From NCBI GenBank assembly GCA_032622095.1, contig CP136063.1, positions 82,377,980 to 82,441,979 on the forward strand: a DNA stretch of 64,000 bases, read 5' to 3'. A program made the position numbers and the translations under genes. Positions 11,232 to 22,215 of this stretch are shown one piece after another. This DNA is from Siphonodentalium dalli (lineage: Eukaryota > Mollusca > Scaphopoda > Gadilida > Siphonodentaliidae). Within the stretch, counting starts at the first letter, position 1. Each line of letters begins with the position of its first letter. Below the pieces are notes generated by a model, which worked only from the letters and a program-made list of their open reading frames with translations, did no database searches and had not been told where the DNA came from.

Positions 11232-11543
11232 TTCAGTGACGCTGAAGGGGTCACTCTCACAAAAAAAGGGCTGATGGGTACACAGGTTTTGAAATCTCGT
11301 TCTAACTGATTTTTAGTTTTCGTATCTGCCTTGATTTATGTTAGAGAATATTTGTTTACGTTCCAGTGAACATTAAAATGAACTGAAAACAAACTGCTGA
11401 TGGGCGCCAGACATTCAGAAACACAGTTTAAGTAACTGTGTTAGTGCCGATTACAAAGTCTGTGTACCCTTCAGCACATTTTTAAACCATGTGTACCCTT
11501 CAGCACTTTTTTTGGTGAGAGTGACCCCTTCAGATTCAGTGAC
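11232..11543. mobile_element. MITE with 9-bp target duplication (Mutator-like)
   Basis: The 294-bp element (11241-11534) has ends GCTGAAGGGGTCACTCTCAC and, complementary, TCTGAAGGGGTCACTCTCAC. Both sides are flanked by TTCAGTGAC (11232-11240, 11535-11543). Inverted similarity continues inward (a run of A, then GCTGATGGGTACACA), and GTGTACCCTTCAGCAC is duplicated near the right end. A 9-bp duplication points to Mutator-like elements, with hAT as the alternative. No coding capacity. Confidence 0.75.
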
Positions 11544-12010
11544 CCATAATGTTCAGCTCATACATATGTATTCAGTGCCCAGATGACTTGTTACTTATTC
11601 GAATACCTTATTCGACCAATTGGATAAACAATTATCATGGTTCTCCGCTGGCCTCATCCACATATTCATATACCCCACATGTTTGTACTGTATATATCAC
11701 ATCAGAAACTGAGCGACGAACTGTGGACGACCAACGAATTCTACTATTATTTCAAAAAAATATTTTTATATACCAATGTTTAGAGTTAACAAGACAAAAC
11801 CTAGAACAAATCAAATTATTTATTATTACATGTATAGTTATATTACTTTTCATCGGGGACGGCAGGTAGACAACCCTCTTGGCCATGCTGTCCCCGATAG
11901 CTCATTGAATGTTATAATATTACACTGTGTAGATAATTGTATAGAGTATATGAACGAGTTATGAATAACTAATTATAGTCATAACAAATCATAGTCATAA
12001 CACATCTAAT
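11544..12010. other. Mostly unique; small hairpin near 11,850-11,905
   Basis: ATCGGGGACGGCA and TGCTGTCCCCGAT form an inverted pair around 11,850-11,901. It could be a tiny foldback or chance. A 106-codon open frame across it has no recognisable domain. Confidence 0.35.
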
Positions 12011-12178
12011 TTAACCCTTTCTATACTGAATGGAATCTCCCATTGAGTTATAAATGTATATATTGGAATGGTATATTATTCATTTGGAGTGATTCTCGGT
12101 GATATAAGCAGACGAAAGATAATACAGGTACAGAATGAGTTTTTTTTATTGAGGGAAATGTTCAGATAATAAGTTCAC
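12011..12178 (+). mobile_element. TTAACCCTTTCTATACT MITE family, copy 2
   Basis: Starts TTAACCCTTTCTATACTG at 12011 and ends near GTTCAGATAATAAGTTCAC. Same block order as the other copies; a T7 tract lies before the right end. No coding capacity. Confidence 0.78.
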
Positions 12179-12494
12179 CAATATTGTCGTTTGTTTAATT
12201 TATGGTTAACATCGCTTCCTGCGTTGATCTTTTGAAAACATGTTGGCTAAACCTATATACAAGGCTCGTCTCGATTGGTCTGTAGTCTGTATTCACATGG
12301 ATACACGAGCGTTGTTCTGTGGTACAATTCTAGATATTCTAAATTGTAACAGATTGTACCACAAAAATAAGCCTCAAACCTTCAGAACGCGCATTATTCA
12401 AACTACACGGGAATTGGTTATTGTCATGCTATCATCGACTGAAGAAAGACACCTACTATTACTACCTACTACACGTCACAAATTTTCGTACATA

Positions 12495-12555
12495 AATAAA
12501 ACGCTCTTTATTTTTACCATATGCGGGATACAATTACAATGGACGCTCTTTATCA
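12495..12555 (-). repeat. Paired ATAAAGAGCGTT motif, 42-bp spacing
   Basis: On the minus strand ATAAAGAGCGTCCATTG is followed, exactly 42 bp on, by AATAAAGAGCGTTTTAT (CGCTC blocks at 12502 and 12544 on the plus strand), with CATATGG between them. This is the same paired arrangement found inside the TAAAGG-ended MITEs, but the surrounding sequence is unrelated to them. Confidence 0.7.
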
Positions 12556-13765
12556 TTCCATCCTAAAGAACATTTTTCTATATTCTATAACTTGAATAAC
12601 TCTTTGTGTGACATATACAGTCCGTATACAAGTATATACAATTAGCATAATTTCAGTTATCGCAGCTTTATAGTGCTTCAAACACAAAGTCTGTAAAATT
12701 TCAAGAACTTTGTAAATCAAACAAACACACACACGTGGCCAATCACCCACCCGGTACCTATAATATATATACGGATTTTTTTGCAAACACTGTTGCCCTA
12801 TGGTAACTTCAATTAACGGGGCCAATTCAATTATTTATGACTGGACAGAGATCTGTGTAATCTATAAATTATCAGTATATATTCCGATCACCACTGTACC
12901 GGATCGTTCAGCAGTAATTACCGTAAATAGAGTGACGAAAATTACTCAGGGCGCCAAAGGGGATAAGTTTTTTCCCACAAGTCATAAAAATTGGAATAAT
13001 TTCTCTATGAGGTATAAAGTGGTTGACGAAATACCGATGAGACGGTGGTCACTGGAGCTGAAAACTGTTGTCACCCACCGTTGCACAAACTACACCCGAG
13101 GACAAACGGTCCACGTTAGAACTATCGCGGAGCGCCCCCTGTCAATCCGTGACAATAAATACGAAAAGGGAATGCATTAATTTAGTTGACTTTTGCTTCA
13201 GTTGGCAGATGGATCAGTTTTAGATTGGCGCTTTCACTTTTTTTCTTGAAGTGGATCTATCCTCAACAGGTATGTTCCCTGAAGTATTTACCGACACTCT
13301 CTTGGTTACTTACGATACTACACTCTTTCAACGAGCAATATACAATTGCTTTATTTATCTAATTTATCCTGTTGGGATTTTTATTGAAAAAATAACATCA
13401 ATTTATTCAAAAAGGTCACATTTCCGTTCAATTTCTCTACATGTGCGACACCAACAATCTCAGTCGAAAAAAAAACAGTCCGGCGCACCAAACTACTATC
13501 AGTACGTTTTTTACAATATAATGTAAGTATATCCTACATATGAGCCCACTAATAGGATGTTTTGATGATCATATGTCAAAAAGTGATATAAAGTTCTCGT
13601 TTCAATGAAAAACTGATTGATGTTTTTTCTTATTTTATTTGTACTTTATTTTTGTGAATGACGGTAGTTGCAAGTAACTTTTCAATTTGCTTTTGAATGA
13701 TAAACTGACATTTGGCTAAGATACTTTTTGACTAATGTGTCAAATCGAACCGTGCATCTTTAAAT
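12556..13765. other. No feature recognised
   Basis: Mostly unique sequence. A 126-codon plus-strand frame (12,800-13,180) and a 91-codon frame (13,251-13,526) are the longest. Neither shows a recognisable domain, signal peptide or repeat, and both are within what chance allows in a window of this size and composition. Confidence 0.3.
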
Positions 13766-13952
13766 TTAACCCTTCCATGACCGGAGCATTCTGAAAGTTT
13801 GCGAAAACCCTGTGACAATGTATTATCTTATATATGCGAGTCTCACATAGGGAGCCTCGCATATATAAGAGAATACATTTGCCTAACAATATTTACATTG
13901 ACATTGTAAGCTAATGCATTCTCTGATATATGCGAGGCTCCCTATGTGATAT
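13766..13952. mobile_element. TTAA double-hairpin MITE, type B ends, truncated
   Basis: Begins TTAACCCTTCCATGACCG (TTAA 13766-13769), then a first hairpin whose arms contain TTATATATGCGAG and CTCGCATATATAAGAGAA, then a spacer and the first arm of the second hairpin (GCATTCTCTGATATATGCG). The remaining arm and right terminus are missing. The hairpin core is the same as in 18,152-18,551, but the terminus differs (CATGAC rather than TACCCAACA). Confidence 0.75.
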
Positions 13953-14420
13953 TGGAATTATGGAATTATGCTCGCTTTTGACTCATCTCTGACCTGTTCC
14001 TGGATCATGATGGGCTATTAAATACTCAAATATGAGGGTTTCACAGCCCTTTTCGCGGGATTATGGTGATTTGAAGTGGTATACAGGACCCATACCTCTC
14101 TGTTAACTGATACTCGGGATTCTTCAAGACTTATGCCCATTTTAACCGATATTCGTGCAGGATTCAACAGCAAGGCTGGCATGCAGCTTTTATACGATCA
14201 AAGTATTACAATTCTGATTACTTCGTTGTCAAAATTACATATTTTAATGAAATTCAGTACATCTTGATAGTTGAAGTTATGGTCATTATTTCAGAAAATG
14301 TGTGAAATTTATGATTTTTGGTGTGATTCACCCCTCCGTTAACTGGAATTCAGTATTTATGCTAACCTAAGTATTAGTAACCTAACCCCTCAAGCAGTAG
14401 TAGCAGTATATATATATTAA
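13953..14420. other. Mostly unique; minisatellite relics
   Basis: Single decayed units of the GTTAAC minisatellite occur at about 14,096-14,125 and 14,333-14,360. No gene supported. Confidence 0.4.
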
Positions 14421-14610
14421 GAAATGTTCAGATAATATGTTCAGCAAACGACCTTATATTTCTCTCCAATGATTATGAAACCGTCGACACCTGTATCATC
14501 TTTTCACCTGCTTGTATATACATGAACATCCCTTCAAATGAATAATATACATTTCCAATGTAAACTTTAATAAGTGAATGGGAGAAGCCATTTAGTGTAC
14601 AATTGGTTAA
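14421..14610 (-). mobile_element. TTAACCCTTTCTATACT MITE family, copy 3
   Basis: Minus-strand copy from TTAACCAATTGTACAC at 14610 to GAACATTTC at 14421. Carries the family blocks GAATAATATAC-like and ATGTTCAGATAATATGTTC. Confidence 0.72.
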
Positions 14611-14861
14611 TTGTGGAGGTTCAAATGAGTCATGCCCGCTTAAAGGCCTATTTAATTTTCGAGTCACCGGTTTTTTTTTAATAGTGCTTTGATATACGGT
14701 TTTAATAACAATATATGCCATAAAATATGATTTAAATACTATAACTCTTCACCATTCGAAACTCTGTCTCAGTAGATGCCAATAGAGAGATAGAAAACAG
14801 CTGAAATCATAGAAGGATTTCCCCCGTTATGGCTCACAGAATGCAACAGAATTCAAACTAA

Positions 14862-14938
14862 AAATGTATTTTCAATGGACGGGGAATAACTCTATATCTT
14901 AATATCTAGAGTTATTCATCTTCCGTTGAAAATAATGA
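14862..14938. mobile_element. Short foldback
   Basis: Inverted arms: ATTTTCAATGGACGG...AATAACTCTA against TAGAGTTATT...CCGTTGAAAAT around a 4-10 base centre. No target duplication recognised; class unknown. Confidence 0.5.
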
Positions 14939-16647
14939 AACTTGAGCACATAACTTCAAGTCAGTATATCAACAAAAACATTATGTTCACAGCGTATTAC
15001 ACCGAATAAGTTGATAAATCAATATTTTGGAGCTTCCTTTTCAAATGGTATATAATATGGCATATATCTTATATAACATTATCGGGGGGGGGGGGTCGAA
15101 AATTAAGTGGGCCTTTAACATAATTAGTAATCACTTTTTGTCTCTCATTTATTTAGACACTACAACCAATATTTTTGGAAATGTGTCGTCATTTACAACT
15201 ATATGTGCGCAGGTCGACAGCGATCGTGGTGTGGTGTGTCGTTGGAAAATCTTACTTTTCAATTTTAATGTATGCGGCACCATATGTTTTTGTGTGGATG
15301 CTACTATGCTAATTCATAAAAGGCAATCTAGCTATGGCGGAAGCTAGTTCAAATCCAGATCAGCACGGATGTGTGATCCACGCGAAGGGGGTGTATAATG
15401 ATTCGTGTATCTGGGCAAGCCTTTCGTGTTCGTTGCTTTCTTTCCGGGGTTCGGTGGTTTCTATCTGCAGTTGATATAGTTCCAGGTGATTTACCATCTG
15501 CGCGGGCGATCCTTATCCATACAACTGACAACGCCATCATATGGTGCATAGGGTCTGAAACGACGATGTATAGAATTCAATGAACCAAATCGAATTATAA
15601 ACGGTATAATGAACACCGGCTAATTCCTCAGCCAAAGTGGCGACATTCCACCGGCATGTTCACGGTTCTATAGTAAATTATTGCCTCGCACATCCCTGAC
15701 TCTTATAGAAGTCATTAACATTATGTATATATATTATGAATATATACATATATATGCGATGTCATAAGGATGCAAGCAAGCTCATCATAGATGTCTAATT
15801 ACCCTGCCGCCGACGCATCAAACGCAGCCAACGAGAAAAACAGCCACAATTTAATGTATGCTAGCCATCGAGAAGCATACTTCAGTAGCGTGTTTGAACT
15901 TCAAAGGGGCCCTTTGATGCATATATGCGTGCGTACGAAATTGATGAGCAGGGAAGAAAGATAACGCAGTGTTTCCGGACTCGTACATCACCGCTCATTG
16001 GATAAAATTATTGATGAAATTGCCATCGAATTAACGCAATATAGACCGTGTCAGATGCGACATTCACCTCAAACGGGTTGCAGCCGTTTGGACGCGCTCA
16101 TCAATGTTCAACGTGTGACAACTGGCGGCCGTCGCGATGTACGTGCCGCTACGTACGTCGTCTCATTGGCGGATGTTTTTTTCTTCAAATGTTCAAGTCA
16201 GTTTCGGATTTCATTGTTAGTTCATGGAGTTCCGCTGCATGTTCACTTGTTATCGACATGTTATTGAAATAACCCGGTACGCATGGATTCTTATATAGAT
16301 TACATGTTAAACGGCATCTGCTTAGCTACACCTCAGTGTGCGTCACCTTCTGGGATCATTCAGTCGTTGATCTAGGGATATTTTGGACATTCTACAGAAT
16401 ATGTTTGATGGGGTAATATGATAGCGTTTGATGTTTTATTCATTTCCATTGTCAACTGCGAACACCGAGATAAGTATCTATATATGCAACAATGATATTA
16501 CTATTGATATAGTATATCATGTGGATATTAATAAATTCCATGGAAAAATATTAAATTGCCGTGATAAATTCTCTAAGTTCTAAAGAAGCTACCATCCCTA
16601 TAATATAGGGAGGTAGTGCATGCTTTTTACGATTTGTTTTTATTATA
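14939..16647. other. No feature recognised; G12 run
   Basis: Mostly unique sequence. A run of 12 G lies at 15084-15095, and AT-rich dinucleotide stretches near 15,725-15,760. Two overlapping 60-90 codon frames near 16,000 have no recognisable domain. Confidence 0.35.
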
Positions 16648-16864
16648 TACAGTAATGCTCTAATTAATCGACCTCTTAACCACAGCAGAATTATGGGTAA
16701 CTTTTCAGGATTTAGTCGGAAATATGGCTTGTTGCTATTCATCGGAAAGCTCTCGGCGAGAGCTTTCCGATGAATGGCAACAATCCATATTTCCGACTAA
16801 ATCCTGAAAAGTTACCCATAATTCTGCTGTGGTTAAGAGGTCGATTAATTAGAGCATTACTGTA
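16648..16864. mobile_element. 217-bp mariner-type palindrome, copy 1
   Basis: Near-perfect palindrome. The left arm starts TACAGTAATGCTCTAA and runs through CCACAGCAGAATTATGGG and GGAAATATGGCTTGTTG to the centre GCTCTCGGCGAGAGC (about 16,748-16,762). The right arm repeats it in complement to GCATTACTGTA. The outer TA fits the TA duplication of Tc1/mariner elements. No coding capacity; a transcript would fold into a hairpin of about 105 bp. Confidence 0.88.
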
Positions 16865-17012
16865 GGTATATTTCTCGTGGCAAGGGAATTGATCTCTACC
16901 ATTTTCTCATTCTCATACGTAACACGATAAAGCTTATATTTTTTAAAAGAACCCGTTGTTCCGCAGGGTAAGGTGATACATGCATAGATTTCTGATCCTC
17001 AGAGATATCAGA

Positions 17013-17229
17013 TACAGTAATGACCACAGTAATTAACCACTTAACCACAGCAGAATTATAGGTATTTTTTCAGGATTTAGTCGGAAATATGGCTTGTTGC
17101 CATTCATCGGAAAGCTCTCGTCGAGAGCTTTCCGATGAATGGCAACAAGCCATATTTCCGACTAAATCCTGAAAAATTACCCATAATTCTGCTGTTGTTA
17201 AGTGGTCAAATACTTTGGGCATTACTGTA
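17013..17229. mobile_element. 217-bp mariner-type palindrome, copy 2
   Basis: Same family and the same length as the neighbouring copy that ends 148 bp upstream; starts TACAGTAATGACCACAG and ends GCATTACTGTA. The centre reads AAGCTCTCGTCGAGAGC. The outer 30 bases are more diverged than the core. Confidence 0.87.
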
Positions 17230-17428
17230 GGTTCCGCTTGTAGTTTGTAAGCCTTATGGCAGGCTAGTATACCGACAATGTTTACGATTAAACGCAAAAT
17301 GCTATTTGTAATAAGGGATCACCGCGCTACGCCGACTTCGAACAACAATTTTGCGGTATATTATTCATTGTGATCACAAAAGAGATAACTCCGAATAAGT
17401 TGAAGTTTACGGAACTTGTTGCAAGTGG

Positions 17429-17952
17429 TTAAAGATGGATTTTCTCTTTAAATAACAAATTTGAAATAGTTGCGTGGGTATAAAATAATATATATGAACT
17501 GACGACCCCTGTCCGGAAAAGCTTCTATCAATTAATATTGATTTTATTTCGAATATTGTATTGGGTCCATTTATTTGTCTATAGAACAGACCATTCGGGT
17601 GATACCATATAGCAATATAGAGCATTATGCTGTTCCTATGGCTACGTACCGAATGCCAAAGGACCCAGATTGATTGGTTGTATTGTTTTATTCCATAGTC
17701 ATAAGCGATAATGAGTATAATTAACGTTTATTTGTTACAAAATTACACAATAAAATTTCTGGTCTCTGTTAACAATAACCACTATTGTTCGTTAGCTGAA
17801 CAACCACACCTTTTTAGGCTAGAAAATATTCGAAATAAAATTAATATTAATCGATAGAAGCATTTCCGGACAGGAGTCTTCGATTCAGATCTAATATTGT
17901 ATACCCCTGTAACTATATAATACATGTTTACAAAGAGATAATCCACATTTAA
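17429..17952. mobile_element. MITE with about 125-bp inverted repeats
   Basis: The left end TTAAAGATGGATTTTCTC and right end (complement) TTAAATGTGGATTATCTC are inverted copies. Inverted similarity continues through the blocks CCCCTGTCCGGAAAAGC and TCTATCAATTAATATTG. The centre (about 17,600-17,840) is unrelated filler. A partial relative lies at 32,808-33,126. No coding capacity. Confidence 0.72.
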
Positions 17953-18151
17953 AACAGGTTATACTTGACTGTATATATGATTTCTGCATATGTTATCCTT
18001 GGTCTAAACTGTCTTATACAATAAAGAAGATGATGATGATGATAAATTCGAAGGGTCATTCACCATAGTCGATCCTATATATAATACAACTATTTCTTGC
18101 CTATCTTCGAATCAGAATTAACCATGGATATGATTGGATGTTAATAGCTAC

Positions 18152-18551
18152 TTAACCCTTTACCCAACAGAAGGGCCATGTGCCAATGCATTCTCTTATA
18201 TATGCGAGTCGACCATAGGTCGCCTCGCATATATAAGAGAATGCATTGGCTTAACACATTAAAAATTATAAAATTGTTAAAGAATGTAAGAAAAAAAGGT
18301 AAAAAGTGTTAAAAAAAAGATTTTTTTAGGCCAATGCATTCTCTTATATATGCGAGGCGACCTATGGTCGACTCGCATATATAAGAGAATGCATTGGCAC
18401 ATGGCATAACTGTAACTATCACAATGTGGTCAAGGAGCCGGTTCCAATGATATCCATATTTGTATGGTTCTATTGAGACAGACCGAAGATATTTTAGGCT
18501 GTTGAAGCTTTATTTGGCCGGTTTTGGCCGGATTGTTGGGTAAAGGGTTAA
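18152..18551 (+). mobile_element. TTAA double-hairpin MITE (piggyBac-like), complete copy
   Basis: 400 bp including TTAA on both sides (18152-18155, 18548-18551). Ends are TTAACCCTTTACCCAACA and its complement, with AT-rich duplication and CCC start as in piggyBac elements. Two hairpins, each with arms of about 28 bases (GCATTCTCTTATATATGCG and complement), lie at about 18,184-18,251 and 18,330-18,400. Hairpin 2 is the reverse complement of hairpin 1, so all four arms can pair with each other. An A-rich spacer separates them, followed by a unique stretch ending in GGCCGGTTTTGGCCGG. No transposase. Confidence 0.88.
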
Positions 18552-18744
18552 TGCATACAATCTACAAGTTACACGCGGAACCTCTCTATTATCGAGTGTT
18601 ACGATTTGTAAATCTATGAAAATCCGGTTATCAGACTAAATTCCCACCAATACAGACAACCAATCCTTATGATTGGATGCTGATTGTATTCCAGTGTCCC
18701 GGGAAAAGGGCGTGTATCTGAACCAACGAGGGTGAGTCATGGCG

Positions 18745-18874
18745 TAAACCTTTCTATACTAAATGGACCCCCCATCCAGTTTTAAAAGTATGCATTGGAA
18801 TGGTCTATTATTCATTTTGATGGATGTTAAGGATATATGAGCAGACGTCATTTGGCGAAATAATGATACAAGTG
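18745..18874 (+). mobile_element. TTAACCCTTTCTATACT MITE family, copy 4 (partial)
   Basis: Starts GTAAACCTTTCTATACT and matches the left two thirds of the family (AATGGTCTATTATTCAT block), then loses similarity before the ATGTTCAGATAA terminus. Confidence 0.65.
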
Positions 18875-19197
18875 CAACGAATTCATATCCATATTGGGTA
18901 CAAATTGGGGGCAAATGGGTACACATTAGCGGATGTGACATTTTGTTATTTCTTTTCAAATGTTTTGAATGTCAAAGTACCTATGGTTTTGGTATATTAT
19001 AATATAAATACTCAATATTATACGCATGTATATAATATAATTTATTACATTCCTGTGTGATTCAGTAGTCACTTTAATTAGCGCGGTATGTATTCATACG
19101 CGCTATCGAAGTGTATGCATCATGGGTATAATGGCGGCATTTATTCAGATTTTGTGTAAATCATATCTTTATAGTGGAATATAATAAACAGAATAAT
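18875..19197. other. No feature recognised
   Basis: AT-rich unique sequence. A small palindrome GCGCGGTATG...CATACGCGC lies near 19,081-19,107. No gene. Confidence 0.35.
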
Positions 19198-19340
19198 CAT
19201 TTGATTGAAATGTGGACGTGAAATAATTAAATGGAGATAGGGACTATTTTGTAAAACACTCGCGCGCAATGCGCTCTCGCGTGTTTGTACAACGTCCCTG
19301 CCTCTCGGGAATTATTTCACGCCACAAGTTCAATCAAGTG
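19198..19340. mobile_element. 143-bp foldback
   Basis: Left arm CATTTGATTGAAATGTGG plus CGTGAAATAATT, with GGGAC and ACACTCGCGC further in; the right arm is its imperfect complement (AATTATTTCACG, CAATCAAGTG). The centre is CGCGCAATGCGC. No coding capacity or clear target duplication. Confidence 0.65.
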
Positions 19341-19871
19341 AGTACTCTCTATATATATATAATATTGCATGTATATCCATATCCATATATATGCATTCAA
19401 GTCTTCGCCATTCCACATTGCGACCTAATTATCATGCTTGACACAAGACTTGCCCAGTTAATGAATTAGCTGTCAAGACATACGCTCTTTATTTTACCAT
19501 ATTAGAGGTTTCGCAAAAATCACTATTACGATTACTGATATGATATATTGTCGTGTTATGGTGAGCCATCACAATTTATATACGCTGGTTAATTTGTGAG
19601 ACTACACATGCCCCACTACATTCAGTAACATATATATTTGATGGAGAAAGTAATGTTAGAGCGTCCCCAAGCAGGACCGGTGGCACACCCGTACATAATT
19701 AAACTGCGTGGGATATATCTCGTCTCACATAAAAAAAATCCGTGCGTACAGATCGATTTTTTGGACATAAACTGGTAGTGTATTGTCCTCATCCGTAATC
19801 GTGACTTTGCGAACGGTCTCTGTTGTGGTGAGAAATTACAAGGATTTATTGTTATTGTTGCAAATTACACG

Positions 19872-20088
19872 TACAGTAATGCCCTAAGTAATCGGCCTCT
19901 TAACCAAAGCAGAATTATGGGTAACATTTCAGGATTTAGTCGGAAATATGGTTTGTTGCCATTCATCGGAAAGCTATCGGTGAGAGCTTTCCGACGAATG
20001 ACAACAAGCCATATTTCCGACTAAATCCTGAAAAGTTACCCATAATTCTGCTTTGGTTAAGAGGTCGATTACTTAGGGCATTACTGTA
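19872..20088. mobile_element. 217-bp mariner-type palindrome, copy 3
   Basis: Starts TACAGTAATGCCCTAAG and ends GGCATTACTGTA; the centre is AAGCTATCGGTGAGAGC. Same length as the copies at 16,648 and 17,013, with only scattered mismatches between arms. Confidence 0.88.
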
Positions 20089-20299
20089 TATAGACAAAAT
20101 GAACCATTTTGCTTCTTTATAGGCTCACTAGAGTTTAAAGCCTCAAGATGGGGCTAGTTATATATCGCTTTTTGTACATTCCGGGGATCAAATTAAGTTA
20201 AAATTCTTGATGTACTTATACACGGACTATGTATACCACAAAAGGACTTTACCGAAGTCCAAGACAGTTATCAGCTGTTTTCATCTTTCTACAATGAAG

Positions 20300-20362
20300 T
20301 GAGACAGACGCTCTTTATTGTTGCCATATTAGAAAAAACACAACGAAACGCTCTTTATTGTT
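20300..20362 (-). repeat. Paired ATAAAGAGCG motif, 40-bp spacing
   Basis: CGCTCTTTATTGTT occurs at 20309 and 20349, with CCATATTAG between them: the minus-strand form of the paired motif. A single copy (CGCTCTTTATTTTACCATAT) stands alone at 19483. Confidence 0.65.
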
Positions 20363-20560
20363 CCAAAGCATTGCAAAGCATTCTGGGTTAAAAGTGGATT
20401 ATGTTCAAGACTATAATGTGAAAACATTCTATCGCTTGGTGGGCACTTTAGAGGCCACATAAGTTTCGCATCATGGTGGAAATATAGGTTGCCCCTATTT
20501 TGTTACATAGATCATGAATTATCCTCTATACTAAATACTCACTGACGGGTAGTTCCCTTA

Positions 20561-20740
20561 GGAAATGTTCAGATAATAAGTTCACCAAAGAACATGAATC
20601 CTTCTGCTCTTGTATTAATCTTTTCGCCTGTCTGTCGTTTGATTATATTTCCTGAACATCCCTCCAGATGAATAATAGGCCCTCCCAATTTATACTTTTA
20701 TAACTGAATGGACGAATCCATTTGGTATAGAATGGGTTAA
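20561..20740 (-). mobile_element. TTAACCCTTTCTATACT MITE family, copy 5
   Basis: Minus-strand copy running from TTAACCCATTCTATACC at 20740 down to 20561, where the plus strand reads GGAAATGTTCAGATAATAAG. One of the best-preserved copies. Confidence 0.78.
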
Positions 20741-21375
20741 TCCAACGGGTCACGACGATCTTTCGTGGGTGAAGGTCACTGACACAGTTTACTCTTGTTC
20801 ATGGCCGACCTATTAGCTTACCTCTTGTTTGTGTCGATATTTTAAGGTTTCTAGTCGGGAAACCAGAACAGTTGACACTACTTACAACCACCTATCCAAA
20901 CAAAGAATTTGATTGGACGACCATCGAGTCAAATCACGCCAATGTATGCTGATTTCTCCCGTCATTTTGTTCCACAGGAAAACCTTAGTGAGGATACGAC
21001 ACTATATATAGAAAGCGAAAGTTCTCGCCCACCTGATCTGCTTAGCTATTCCAGAAGTTTACGGACATCCCAGTGGTACAGCTACAGATATATACAGGAC
21101 AATCTATCTGTCGAGTAGTCTGTCTGTCGAGTAGTTTCCGGCCGAAGGCCGGGCAGGATGTTCGGACTGCAATGTGCAAGCCACTTCACCCTTGGACAAT
21201 CTATTCCAACCTGAGTTGCCTATATATGCCGGACTAAGCATGAAGAGAACCATACGGTGAGCTGCGAACAGGAGTCATGCACGAGAAGTGGATCTTGCAA
21301 TATACCTAGAGAACTTGTTGCCGAGATATAAACGGTAAAATTATTGGCTATCGTGCGTGATGATGTACATTTCAT
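20741..21375. other. No feature recognised
   Basis: A 69-codon frame (20,909-21,118) has no recognisable domain. CTGTCTGTCGAGTAG is directly repeated near 21,108-21,135. Nothing else supported. Confidence 0.3.
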
Positions 21376-21648
21376 CAACATATTCAAGCCTTGAATTAGG
21401 GTGTCTGTCAGTTGCAGAATGAGGTCACCAGAGGGTGAATTTAGTGATGCTACCCCGCATAGCGGGCTAGCATCACCAAATTCACCCTCTGGGAACCTCA
21501 TTCTGTTGAGGTGTAAGCAGAGTGAGGTCCCCAGAGGGTGAATTTGGTTATGCTAGCCCGCTATGTGGGGGTAGCATCACTAAATTCACCCTCTGGGGAC
21601 CTCATTCTGCAAATGACAGACACCCTATTTCAAGGCTTGAACATATTG
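21376..21648. mobile_element. Second double-hairpin MITE family
   Basis: Outer inverted ends contain TTCAAGCCTTGAA and AGGGTGTCTGTCA. Inside are two complete hairpins (about 21,415-21,505 and 21,520-21,608). Each has an arm with GAGGGTGAATTTRGTGATGC and a GC-rich turn (CCGCATAGCGGG, CCGCTATGTGGGG), and the second is close to the reverse complement of the first. This repeats the architecture of the TTAA double-hairpin family with unrelated sequence. Target duplication not identified. Confidence 0.78.
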
Positions 21649-22029
21649 GATATATTGGAATTGAAAATTGCATTGAATTGACGCATTCCATGGTCTTCAA
21701 CGGTATTGGGCATGTGAAACCGTGCTGGGAGAATCCATGTTATTAGTGTATGCAATTATTGGTCTACCTTACAGTCTTTCTCGTGAATGAATTACCAGTT
21801 ACACTTGGCAACATCGCAAAAGATAAGTATGTTTTTTTTTAAAGGAGAAGTCTTTTTAAGGAACAGAACATGACTAATATATATGAATTTAAGCTAAGAA
21901 ATCATACTAATGACGAGGCAATTCCGGGCGCTACAGAAGCGGGCAGTTAGTTGTCGAAACACCTTTGATAATATACCGCTGTGCCTTTTCTCCAAAATCA
22001 CAAGACGCAATTGAATCAGCATCTCAAGT
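21649..22029. other. No feature recognised
   Basis: Unique AT-rich sequence with no supported gene or repeat. Confidence 0.35.
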
Positions 22030-22215
22030 TTAACACTTTCATGACGGGAGCTGAGCTGGTGCAGCCTTAAAGATCCAGTGCCCGTGCATTCTCTTATATG
22101 TGCGAGTCTCCCGTGGGGAGCCTCGCATATATATGAGAATGCATTGGCTTGCAGGGTCCATGTAAATATTGTTAAACCAATGTATTCTCTTATATGGGCG
22201 AGGCTTCCTATGGAC
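22030..22215. mobile_element. TTAA double-hairpin MITE, type B ends, truncated
   Basis: TTAACACTTTCATGACGGG start, first hairpin (GCATTCTCTTATATGTGCG and complement), spacer GGTCCATGTAAATATTG, then only the first arm of hairpin 2. Broken at about the same point as the copy at 13,766. Confidence 0.72.

Noticed and set aside
17429-17952. LTR retrotransposon (two similar blocks about 0.4 kb apart)
   Set aside because: The blocks are inverted, not direct, and no gag/pol sequence lies between them; fits a MITE.
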